Shown here: positions 57,352 to 64,000 of the stretch, one piece after another
Layout of the letters: each line of letters opens with the position of its first letter
Position numbering within the stretch: the first letter of the stretch is position 1
Made by a program: the position numbers and the translations under genes
Notes under the pieces: model-generated
What the model was told of the DNA's origin: nothing
The model's database searches: none
The model's input: only the letters and a program-made list of their open reading frames with translations
Assembly: GCF_904426505.1 (NCBI RefSeq)
Contig: NZ_CAJGBN010000001.1
Coordinates: 186,001-250,000 of the forward strand
Reading direction: 5' to 3'
DNA from: Rubrivivax sp. A210
GTDB lineage: Bacteria; Pseudomonadota; Gammaproteobacteria; Burkholderiales; Burkholderiaceae_C
DNA length: 64,000 nucleotides

Positions 57352-57367
57352 TCCGAACCGTTTCGGA
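57352..57367. promoter_or_regulatory. LacI-type operator before malE
   Basis: TCCGAACCGTTTCGGA is a 16-bp inverted repeat with one mismatched pair and central CG, 27 bp before the malE start. Its flanks differ from the AAA-rich sites before zwf and lamB. Confidence 0.55.
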
Positions 57368-57393
57368 TGCCGCTCATTCTTCAGGAGAGCAAG

Positions 57394-58590
57394 ATGGCAA
57401 AGACGATGACGCCGCGCAGCGTGGCGACTTTCGGCGCGGTGGCCTTGCTGCTGGCACCGGCCCTGCCGGCCGGCGCCGCCGAAGCCGGCAAGCTGCTGGT
57501 GTGGTTCAGCGTCGACGGCTCCAAGGGCGTGCAGAAGCTGGCCGAGGAGTTCACCAAGAAGACCGGCGTGCCGGTGACGGTGGAAGCGCCCGAGGACGGC
57601 CCCGGCAAGTTCCAGCAGGCCGCGGCTGCCGGCAAGGGCCCCGACATCTGGATCTGGGCCCATGATCGCATCGGCGAGTGGATCTCCGGCGGCCTGCTGC
57701 AGCAGGTGTCGCCCAGCAAGAAGCTGCTGGCCGACATCGACCCGCTGGCCCAGAAGGCCTTCACGGTGGGCGGCAAGCTCTGGGGCTATCCCTTCTCGAT
57801 CGAGGCGGTCTCGCTGGTCTACAACAAGGCCCTCGTCAAGACCCCGCCCAAGAGCTTCGAGGATGTGATGGCGCTGGACAAGCAGTTGTCGGCCCAGGGC
57901 AGGAAGGCCATCCTGTGGGACTACACCAACACCTATTTCACCTGGCCGCTGCTGGCCGCCAACGGGGGCTATGCCTTCAAGCTCAAGCCCGACGGCACCT
58001 ACGACGCCAATGACACCGGCGTCAACAACGCCGGCGCGCTCAAGGGCGTGGAACTGCTCAACAAGCTGCTGCGCGAGAAGTACATGCCCGAAGGCAGCGG
58101 CTATGCCGAGATGGAAGGCGGCATGGCCCAGGGCAAGGTCGCGATGATGATCAACGGCCCCTGGTCCTGGGACAACCTGCGCAAGGCCAAGATCGACTTC
58201 GGCGTGGCCCGCATCCCGACCGTCGGCGGCAAGAAGGCCGCGCCCTTCGTCGGCGTCAAGGGCATCATGATCAACAAGGCCACGCCCAACAAGGATCTGG
58301 CCGTGGAGTTCATCGAGAACTACATGCTCACGCCCAAGGGCCTGAAGACCATCAACGAGGCCGAGCCCATCGGCGCGCCGGCGAGCAAGGCCTTCTACGC
58401 CGAACTCAAGAACGATCCCAACATCGTGGCGGTGATGGAGTCGGCACAGGATGGCGCACCCATGCCCAACAACCCCGAGATGGGCCGCTTCTGGTCGGCC
58501 ATGGTGTCGGCCCTGGGCAATGTGATGGAGGCCCGCCAGTCGCCCAAGGAAGCGATGGACGGCGCGGCCAAGCGCATCCTGTCCAAATAA
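57394..58590 (+). CDS. malE: Maltose/maltodextrin-binding protein
   Basis: This 398-residue periplasmic receptor has a signal peptide (cleaved near AGA-AEA, about residue 27) followed by the family start [29 protein letters not shown]. The typical [15 protein letters not shown] and [17 protein letters not shown] segments match E. coli MalE (396). It binds maltodextrins and delivers them to MalFG. The ATG at 57394 follows AGGAGA. It heads the malEFG cluster. Confidence 0.96.
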   Translation: MAKTMTPRSVATFGAVALLLAPALPAGAAEAGKLLVWFSVDGSKGVQKLAEEFTKKTGVPVTVEAPEDGPGKFQQAAAAGKGPDIWIWAHDRIGEWISGGLLQQVSPSKKLLADIDPLAQKAFTVGGKLWGYPFSIEAVSLVYNKALVKTPPKSFEDVMALDKQLSAQGRKAILWDYTNTYFTWPLLAANGGYAFKLKPDGTYDANDTGVNNAGALKGVELLNKLLREKYMPEGSGYAEMEGGMAQGKVAMMINGPWSWDNLRKAKIDFGVARIPTVGGKKAAPFVGVKGIMINKATPNKDLAVEFIENYMLTPKGLKTINEAEPIGAPASKAFYAELKNDPNIVAVMESAQDGAPMPNNPEMGRFWSAMVSALGNVMEARQSPKEAMDGAAKRILSK

Positions 58591-58602
58591 GGCTGCCGGC
58601 CT

Positions 58603-58621
58603 GCCGGGAAGGCCTCCCGGC
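58603..58621 (+). other. malE-malF intercistronic stem-loop
   Basis: GCCGGGA and TCCCGGC (58603-58609, 58615-58621) can pair around a five-base loop, 13 bases after the malE stop. No T run follows, so it is more likely an mRNA-stabilising or attenuating element that keeps MalE more abundant than MalF than a full terminator. Confidence 0.5.
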
Positions 58622-58680
58622 GGGGCCCATGGGTCTCGCCGGAGTCCTGCAGCGCGCGCATGTCCATGCGGAAGGCAATC

Positions 58681-60219
58681 GTGAGCAAGCCATCATCTGC
58701 AAGCCGCCTTGTCGGCCCCGCGCTGGTCGTCCTGGTCTGCCTGGCCGCGCTTTACCTGATAGGCCTGGTCTACGCCGTCGGCCAGACACTGCTGGCGGCC
58801 ACGCTGCTGGTGATCGTGGCGCTGGCGCTGTGGACCTACACCTCGCGCCATACCTTGGCATTGCGCTACCTGTTCCCCGGCGTGGCCGCGGCAGTGATCT
58901 TCGTGGTCTTCCCGATGATCTACACGGTGGCCACCGGCTTCACCAACTACAGCTCGCGCAATCTGCTCGACCTCGAACGTTCGCGCCAGTACCTGCTCGA
59001 CGAGACGATACGTGACGAAGGCCCGGCCTACGGCTTCACCCTGCACCGCGACCTGCACCAGTACCGCCTGCGCCTGGAGGACCTGGATGACGACAAGCGC
59101 GCCTTCGTTTCCAGCCCGCTGGCGCTGGCCAGACGCGCCGCGATCACCGTCGAGTTGCTGCCCGAGGCCGACGCCAAGACCGTGCTGGGCGACGCACTGA
59201 CGCTCAAGGACGTGATCGCGCAACAGGCGGATTTGAAGAGCCTCGCCCTCAGGCTGCCCGACGGCAAGCTGCTGCGCATGACCTCGCTGCGCGAATTCGC
59301 CCAGGTGCGGCCGGCCTACAAGGTCAACCCCGACGGCACGCTGGTCAGCCAGGCCGACGGCGGCGTGCTCAAGCCCAATCCCACCACCGGCTTTTTCGAG
59401 ACCGCCGCCGGCGAGGCCAAGGGCCCGGGGTTCAAGGTCAACATCGGCTTCGCGCACTACGCGCGCATCTTCACCGACCCCAAGTTCAGCGAACCCTTCA
59501 TTCGCATCTTCATCTGGACGGTGCTGTTCTCGGGCCTGACCATCGTCTTCGCCGCCAGCATCGGCGTCTTCCTGGCCGTGCTGCTCAACTGGGAAGGCCT
59601 GCGCTTCAAGGGCGTCTACCGCCTCATGCTCTTCCTGCCCTATGCCGTGCCGGGGGTGATCTCCATCCTCATCTTCAAGGGCTTGTTCAACCAGAACCTG
59701 GGCGAGGTCAACCAGATCCTGGGCGCGCTGTTCGGCATCAAGCCGGCCTGGTTTGCCGATCCGCTGCTGGCCAAGACCATGCTGCTGATCGTCAACACCT
59801 GGCTGGGCTTTCCCTACATGATGGTGGTCTGCATGGGACTCATCAAATCGATCCCGTCAGACCTCTACGAGGCCTCGGCCGTGGCCGGCGCCGGGCCGTT
59901 GACCAATTTCTTCGTCATCACCGCGCCGCTGATCCTGAAGCCGCTGACGCCGCTTCTCATCGCTTCCTTCGCCTTCAATTTCAACAACTACGTGCTGATC
60001 GCCCTGCTCACCGGCGGCCGGCCCGACTTCCTGGACATCAGCGTGCCCGGCGGCACCACCGACATCCTGGTGTCCTACACGCTGCGCATGGCCTTTGGCG
60101 ATTCGGGCCAGCAGTTCGGCCTGGCCTCGGCCATCTCGACGGTGATCTTCCTCATCGTTGCCGCCATCACCCTGCTGCAGATGCGCTTCACGCGCCTGGC
60201 GCAGGACGACAAGCGCTGA
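58681..60219 (+). CDS. malF: Maltose transporter permease MalF
   Basis: This 512-residue membrane protein has about eight transmembrane segments and the large periplasmic P2-type domain between segments three and four (about residues 85-270), like E. coli MalF (514). The ABC permease EAA motif is seen as YEASAVAGAGPLTNFFVITAPLI. I chose a GTG start at 58681 because GGAAGG lies 6 bases before it. ATGs at 58660 and 58666 are alternatives that lack such a site. Confidence 0.94.
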   Translation: MSKPSSASRLVGPALVVLVCLAALYLIGLVYAVGQTLLAATLLVIVALALWTYTSRHTLALRYLFPGVAAAVIFVVFPMIYTVATGFTNYSSRNLLDLERSRQYLLDETIRDEGPAYGFTLHRDLHQYRLRLEDLDDDKRAFVSSPLALARRAAITVELLPEADAKTVLGDALTLKDVIAQQADLKSLALRLPDGKLLRMTSLREFAQVRPAYKVNPDGTLVSQADGGVLKPNPTTGFFETAAGEAKGPGFKVNIGFAHYARIFTDPKFSEPFIRIFIWTVLFSGLTIVFAASIGVFLAVLLNWEGLRFKGVYRLMLFLPYAVPGVISILIFKGLFNQNLGEVNQILGALFGIKPAWFADPLLAKTMLLIVNTWLGFPYMMVVCMGLIKSIPSDLYEASAVAGAGPLTNFFVITAPLILKPLTPLLIASFAFNFNNYVLIALLTGGRPDFLDISVPGGTTDILVSYTLRMAFGDSGQQFGLASAISTVIFLIVAAITLLQMRFTRLAQDDKR

Positions 60220-60234
60220 AGGGGGGCCCACACC

Positions 60235-61125
60235 ATGGCCATGGTCGTCGACAAGTCCCAGCGCTGGCGCGTGCTGGCCGCGCACGCCTTCCTGATCTGC
60301 TTGTGCCTGCTGGTGATCTTCCCCTTCCTGGTGGTGCTTTCGGTGTCGTTCCGGCCCGGCAACTTCGCCTCGGGCAGCCTGCTCCCCACCACCATCAGCT
60401 TCGAGCACTGGCGCTATGCCTTCGGCCTGCCCTACCAGGCGGCCAACGGCCAACTGGTCGAGCCCGACCTGCCGGTCCTGCGCTGGCTCTGGAACTCCAT
60501 CAAGGTGGCCACGCTCTCGGGCCTTGTCACGCTGCTGCTGTCCACCACCGCGGCCTATGCGCTGGCGCGCATGCGCTTCAAGGGGCGCTCACAGGTGCTC
60601 ACCGGCCTGATGCTGATGCAGATGTTCCCGGCCGTGCTGGCCCTGGTGGCCATCTACGCCATCTTCGACCGCATCGGCGCGGCCTTCCCGGCCTTCGGCA
60701 TCGATTCGCACTGGGCCTTGCTGCTGGCCTACTCGGGTGGCCTGGCCATGCATGTGTGGACCATCAAGGGCTATTACGAGACCATCCCGTATGAGATCGA
60801 AGAGGCGGCCAAGGTCGACGGCGCCTCGCCCTGGCAGGCCTTCCGCCTGGTGCTGCTGCCCATGGCCCTGCCCATCCTGGCGGTAGTCTTCCTGCTGTCC
60901 TTCATCGGCGTGGTCATCGAATACCCGGTGGCCTCGGTGCTGCTCAATCAGCAGGAAAATCTCACGCTGGCGGTGGGCATCAAGCTCTTCGTCAACGAGC
61001 ACAACTTCAAGTGGGGCGATTTCGCCGCCGTGTCCATCCTCTCCGGCCTGCCCATCACGGTCGTCTTCCTGCTTGCGCAGAAATGGATGATCGCCGGGCT
61101 CACCGCGGGCGGCACCAAAGGCTGA
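60235..61125 (+). CDS. malG: Maltose transporter permease MalG
   Basis: This 296-residue inner-membrane permease has six transmembrane segments, the EAA motif (PYEIEEAAKVDGASPWQAFRLVLLPM) that docks on the MalK ATPase, and the usual C-terminal end facing the cytoplasm. Length equals E. coli MalG. It starts 15 bp after malF behind a GGGGGG purine run. No malK follows in the window, so the ATPase must be encoded elsewhere. Confidence 0.95.
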   Translation: MAMVVDKSQRWRVLAAHAFLICLCLLVIFPFLVVLSVSFRPGNFASGSLLPTTISFEHWRYAFGLPYQAANGQLVEPDLPVLRWLWNSIKVATLSGLVTLLLSTTAAYALARMRFKGRSQVLTGLMLMQMFPAVLALVAIYAIFDRIGAAFPAFGIDSHWALLLAYSGGLAMHVWTIKGYYETIPYEIEEAAKVDGASPWQAFRLVLLPMALPILAVVFLLSFIGVVIEYPVASVLLNQQENLTLAVGIKLFVNEHNFKWGDFAAVSILSGLPITVVFLLAQKWMIAGLTAGGTKG

Positions 61126-61174
61126 GCGCCCGCGTCTTCCAGAGCCATTTCCAACACGCATGAGGAGTCAACGC

Positions 61175-61618
61175 ATGAGCTTCCAACGCCATTCACTCGC
61201 CCGCCTGCTGGCCGCTGCCGGCCTCGCGCTGGCCGTTTCCGCGCCCGCACTGGCCGCGCCGCCCGAAGGCAAGATCGTCATCAACTACAACCGCTGCGAC
61301 AAGAACTATGAGGGCTGGGGCGCCCACCTCTGGAAGTACCCCAGCTTTCCCCTGGAAGGCATCGAGTGGGGCAAGCCCATGCCGCCCAGCGGCACCAACG
61401 ATTTCGGCGTCTTCTGGCAGGTTGACCTGGCCGCCTTCGGCAGCACCGGCAGCGTCAACTACATCATCCACAAGGGCGACATCAAGGAGCAGGGCGGCAA
61501 GGACATGAAGTTCGACGGCAAGACCAAGCGCGAGGCCTGGGTGCTCGGCGGCGACAGCAAGATCTATTTCAGTGCCGAAGACGCCGCCAAGGCCCGCGGC
61601 GAAAAGCCCTGCCCCTGA
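61175..61618 (+). CDS. Stand-alone secreted CBM41 (pullulanase-associated) domain
   Basis: This 147-residue protein has a signal peptide (cleaved near APALA-A, about residue 27) and then only a CBM41-type domain (VINYNRCDKNYEGWGAHLW, DFGVFWQVDL, VNYIIHKGDIKEQ, REAWVLGGDSKIYF). CBM41 modules bind alpha-glucans and usually sit on pullulanases. The ATG at 61175 is preceded by AGGAG. It lies between malG and two GH13 genes, so it probably binds starch or maltodextrin for them or for the transporter. A lone module is unusual. Confidence 0.85.
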   Translation: MSFQRHSLARLLAAAGLALAVSAPALAAPPEGKIVINYNRCDKNYEGWGAHLWKYPSFPLEGIEWGKPMPPSGTNDFGVFWQVDLAAFGSTGSVNYIIHKGDIKEQGGKDMKFDGKTKREAWVLGGDSKIYFSAEDAAKARGEKPCP

Positions 61619-61638
61619 GCCGCGGCCGGCCCTGTCCG

Positions 61639-63297
61639 ATGGCTCTGCCGCGCGCCTTCCGCGCCCCAAGCGCCTGCCTGGCCTCGGCCCTGCTGTGCGG
61701 CGCGCTCGCGGCCTGCGGCGGCGGGGGGGGCGGTGGTGCGGCGACCGAGCCACCGCCGGTAGACGTATCGGCCGTGGCCGCGGCCGACCCGGGCACGGCG
61801 CTGCCGGCCAGCTGGAAGAACGGCGCCTTCATGGAGATCCATGTGCGCGCCTACAAGGACAGCGACGGCGACGGCAAGGGTGACCTGCGCGGATTGATCC
61901 AGAGCCTGGATTACCTGCAAGGCCTGGGCATCACCGGCCTGTGGCTGATGCCCGTCACCGACAGCCAGGACCGTGACCACGGCTATTCGGTCAGCAATTA
62001 CCGCGGCATCGAACGCGATTACGGCAGCCTGGCCGATTTCGACGAGTTGCTGGCCCAGGCCCATGCCCGCGGCATCGGCGTGATCATCGATTACGTCATC
62101 AATCACAGCGCCTTCGACAACCCGATATTCGCCCATTCGCGCAACTCGACGGCCAATGCCTACCGCGACTGGTACGTCTGGCAAGCCGTCGTGCCTGCCG
62201 GCTGGAGCATCTTCGGCAGCAACCCCTGGTACGGTGCCGGCACGGGCGCCTACTTCGCCGCCTTCTTCAGCCAGATGCCCGACTTCAACCTGCGCAACAC
62301 GCAGGTGCTGGACTACCACCGCAGCAACCTGCGCTTCTGGCTCAACCGCGGCGTCGACGGCTTTCGCTTCGATGCCGTCGGCAACCTGGTCGAGAACGGC
62401 CCCGCGGCCTGGGAGAACCAGCCCGAGAACGATGAAGTGATGAACGCGATGCGCCAGGTCGTGGCCGGCTATGCCAACCGCTACATGGTCTGCGAGGCGC
62501 CGGGCGCGCCGCAGCGCTATGCCGCGCCCACCTCCTGCGGCGGCTCCTTTGCTTTCGGCCAGCAGTTCAACATGGTGAACGCGACCAGCGGCGATGTAGC
62601 AGCAGTGGCTGCCACTGCAACCTACTACAACACCGGTCCGACGAATCCCTCGGCGGCCACCTTGGCCGGTTTCCTGAGCAATCACGACAGCTTCGCCAGC
62701 TTCAATGGAAATCGTGTCTGGGACTGGGTCGGCGGCAACGCGGCCCGTTACCGCCTGGCCGCCGCCACCAATCTGCTGCAATCGACCACGCCCTTCATCT
62801 ATTACGGCGAGGAAATCGGCATGGCGGGTGGCGCAGGCCTCAGCGGCGACCCGAAGCTGCGCACGCCGATGAGCTGGAACGGCAACGCCGTCAACGCCGG
62901 GTTCACGACCGGCCGGCCCTTCCGCGCACTCTCGGCCAATGTCGCTGCCAACAACGTGGCGGCACAAGAAGCCGACGCGAATTCGCTGCTCAGCTTCTAC
63001 AAGGCAGTGATCTCGCTGCGCAAGTCGCGGCCCTCGCTGATGAGCGGCAGTTACGTGGCGGGTACGGCCAACGGCACCTTGGCGAGCTTCCGCCGCGTAT
63101 TGGGTGCCGAACAAACCCTGGTGGTCTTCAATTACGGCAGCACGCCGGCCACGGCCACCATCGATGGCCTGCCGGCCGGCGTCACCCTGCCCCGCCTCTG
63201 GCCTGCCAGCGGCGGGGCGGGCAGTGTGGATGTCGCCGGCCAGGCCCGCATCGATCTGCAGGCCCAGAGCTTTGCCGTTTTCGCGGTCGGGCCCTGA
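61639..63297 (+). CDS. GH13 alpha-amylase/glucosidase, lipoprotein
   Basis: This 552-residue enzyme has a lipoprotein signal (lipobox LAAC at 22-25, followed by a poly-Gly linker) and a complete GH13 barrel. Motifs are MEIHVRAYKDSDGDGKGDL, DYVINH, GFRFDAVGN with the nucleophile Asp, MVCEAPG with the acid/base Glu, and LSNHDS. A beta-sandwich C-terminal domain closes it. It is probably anchored in the envelope and produces maltodextrins near the porin or transporter. It starts 20 bp after the CBM41 gene. The precise linkage specificity is unknown. Confidence 0.93.
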   Translation: MALPRAFRAPSACLASALLCGALAACGGGGGGGAATEPPPVDVSAVAAADPGTALPASWKNGAFMEIHVRAYKDSDGDGKGDLRGLIQSLDYLQGLGITGLWLMPVTDSQDRDHGYSVSNYRGIERDYGSLADFDELLAQAHARGIGVIIDYVINHSAFDNPIFAHSRNSTANAYRDWYVWQAVVPAGWSIFGSNPWYGAGTGAYFAAFFSQMPDFNLRNTQVLDYHRSNLRFWLNRGVDGFRFDAVGNLVENGPAAWENQPENDEVMNAMRQVVAGYANRYMVCEAPGAPQRYAAPTSCGGSFAFGQQFNMVNATSGDVAAVAATATYYNTGPTNPSAATLAGFLSNHDSFASFNGNRVWDWVGGNAARYRLAAATNLLQSTTPFIYYGEEIGMAGGAGLSGDPKLRTPMSWNGNAVNAGFTTGRPFRALSANVAANNVAAQEADANSLLSFYKAVISLRKSRPSLMSGSYVAGTANGTLASFRRVLGAEQTLVVFNYGSTPATATIDGLPAGVTLPRLWPASGGAGSVDVAGQARIDLQAQSFAVFAVGP

Positions 63298-63324
63298 GTC
63301 ATCACCCACCTTGACGCAGCGGCC

Positions 63325-64000
63325 ATGAAGAACCTGCATCCCCGGCTTGCCACCGCCCTGCTGCTGGCCGCCTTGCTGGCCGCTTGTGCGGCGCCGCAGT
63401 TCAGCCCCCCTGCCGCTCCCGCGTCACCTGTTGCCACTGCACCCACCGCCGCTGCACCGGCCCCGGCCGCCGCCCCCGCGCCGCGCCTGCCGCTGCAGGT
63501 GCCGGGGAGCTTTGCCGACAACCCCATCGTCTACTTCGTCGTCACCGACCGCTTCTACAACGGCAACCCCGGCAACGACGGCGCCTACGGCCGCAGGCGC
63601 GAGGACCAGCCCAAGGACGACGTCGGCACTTTCCACGGCGGCGACCTCGCCGGCCTCACGGCCAAGCTCAAGGAAGGCTGGTTCAAGGCCCTGGGCGTCA
63701 ATGCGATCTGGATCACCGCGCCCTATGAGCAGATCCACGGCTGGGTGGTGGGCGGCAACAAGGAATTCAAGCATTACGCCTACCACGGTTATTACGCGCT
63801 CGACTACACCGTGCTCGACCGCGCCATGGGCACGCCCGACGAGCTGCGCGAAATGGTGGACACCGCCCACGCCCAGGGCATACGCATCCTCTTCGACGTG
63901 GTGATGAACCACCCGGGCTATCTCGACATCCAGACTGCGGTGGACCTGAAGGTGCCGGTGCTGTGGCCGGGGGCGCTGGAAAAGGCCAATCTGACGAACT
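63325..64000 (+). CDS. GH13 alpha-amylase, lipoprotein (cut by window end)
   Basis: The first 225 residues of a second amylase are present. It starts with a lipoprotein signal (lipobox LAAC, about residues 18-21) and a Pro/Ala-rich linker. The catalytic barrel then begins with NPIVYFVVTDRFYNGNPGND, FHGGDLAGL, VNAIWITAPYEQIHGW and ILFDVVMNHPGYLD. The pattern resembles the periplasmic alpha-amylase MalS. The catalytic Asp and Glu lie past the end of the window. It follows the previous gene by 27 bp. Confidence 0.9.
   Translation, partial: MKNLHPRLATALLLAALLAACAAPQFSPPAAPASPVATAPTAAAPAPAAAPAPRLPLQVPGSFADNPIVYFVVTDRFYNGNPGNDGAYGRRREDQPKDDVGTFHGGDLAGLTAKLKEGWFKALGVNAIWITAPYEQIHGWVVGGNKEFKHYAYHGYYALDYTVLDRAMGTPDELREMVDTAHAQGIRILFDVVMNHPGYLDIQTAVDLKVPVLWPGALEKANLTN

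Overview
The window is GC-rich chromosomal DNA from a betaproteobacterium. The gene families, the gene orders (mltG-tmk-holB-pilZ-tatD, clpS-clpA, cysS-alkA-accA-tilS-lysC) and small families such as DUF4936 and DUF2277 point to Burkholderiales, probably the Rubrivivax/Leptothrix/Roseateles-type lineage. The genus cannot be fixed from the sequence alone. Genes are dense, often overlap by 1-4 bases, and several use TTG or GTG starts.

Layout. 0.1-3.5 kb: a hemerythrin-like protein, an agmatinase-family ureohydrolase, and divergently the isocitrate lyase gene aceA behind a palindrome-rich control region. 3.6-4.9 kb: a T4-lysozyme-like enzyme coupled to a secreted protein. 4.9-10.4 kb (minus strand): a GntR/ABC transporter operon, then a TPR-ppiA-ppiB-lpxH-mtfA operon. 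10.5-16.1 kb (plus strand): cysS, alkA, accA, tilS, lysC and tRNA-Ser(GCT).

16.1-24.4 kb is the most unusual part and looks like an undescribed RiPP (ribosomally made, post-translationally modified peptide) locus. A 79-residue precursor ending in a three-cysteine tail is followed in one operon by a 1,149-residue protein and a YcaO cyclodehydratase. The large protein carries two complete radical-SAM cores with a zinc-metallopeptidase-like domain between them. A SagB-type azoline dehydrogenase lies convergently at one end, and a probable B12-binding radical-SAM enzyme is divergent from the precursor at the other. No exporter or immunity gene is visible.

24.4-46.8 kb is mostly housekeeping: a mini flagellar-rod-like protein, fhs, an RND efflux pair, an MmgE/PrpD protein with nadC, a LexA-box-controlled cluster (a 27-residue ORF, DUF2277, a TfoX C-terminal domain), the mltG-tmk-holB-pilZ-tatD operon, ygfZ-DUF4936, a thioesterase-acetyltransferase fusion with an alpha/beta hydrolase, an iron alcohol dehydrogenase, clpSA and a cold-shock protein.

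46.8-64 kb is a maltodextrin and glycogen region: a MalZ-like glucosidase, pgi, zwf, glgA, a SHOCT protein, a maltoporin, a LacI-family regulator, malE-malF-malG, a stand-alone CBM41 starch-binding protein and two secreted GH13 amylases, the last cut by the window end. Operator-like palindromes with an AAA-CG-TTT core lie before zwf and the maltoporin gene, and two further palindromes lie between the regulator gene and malE. This suggests that the LacI protein coordinates import, hydrolysis and entry into central metabolism. No malK ATPase gene lies in the window.
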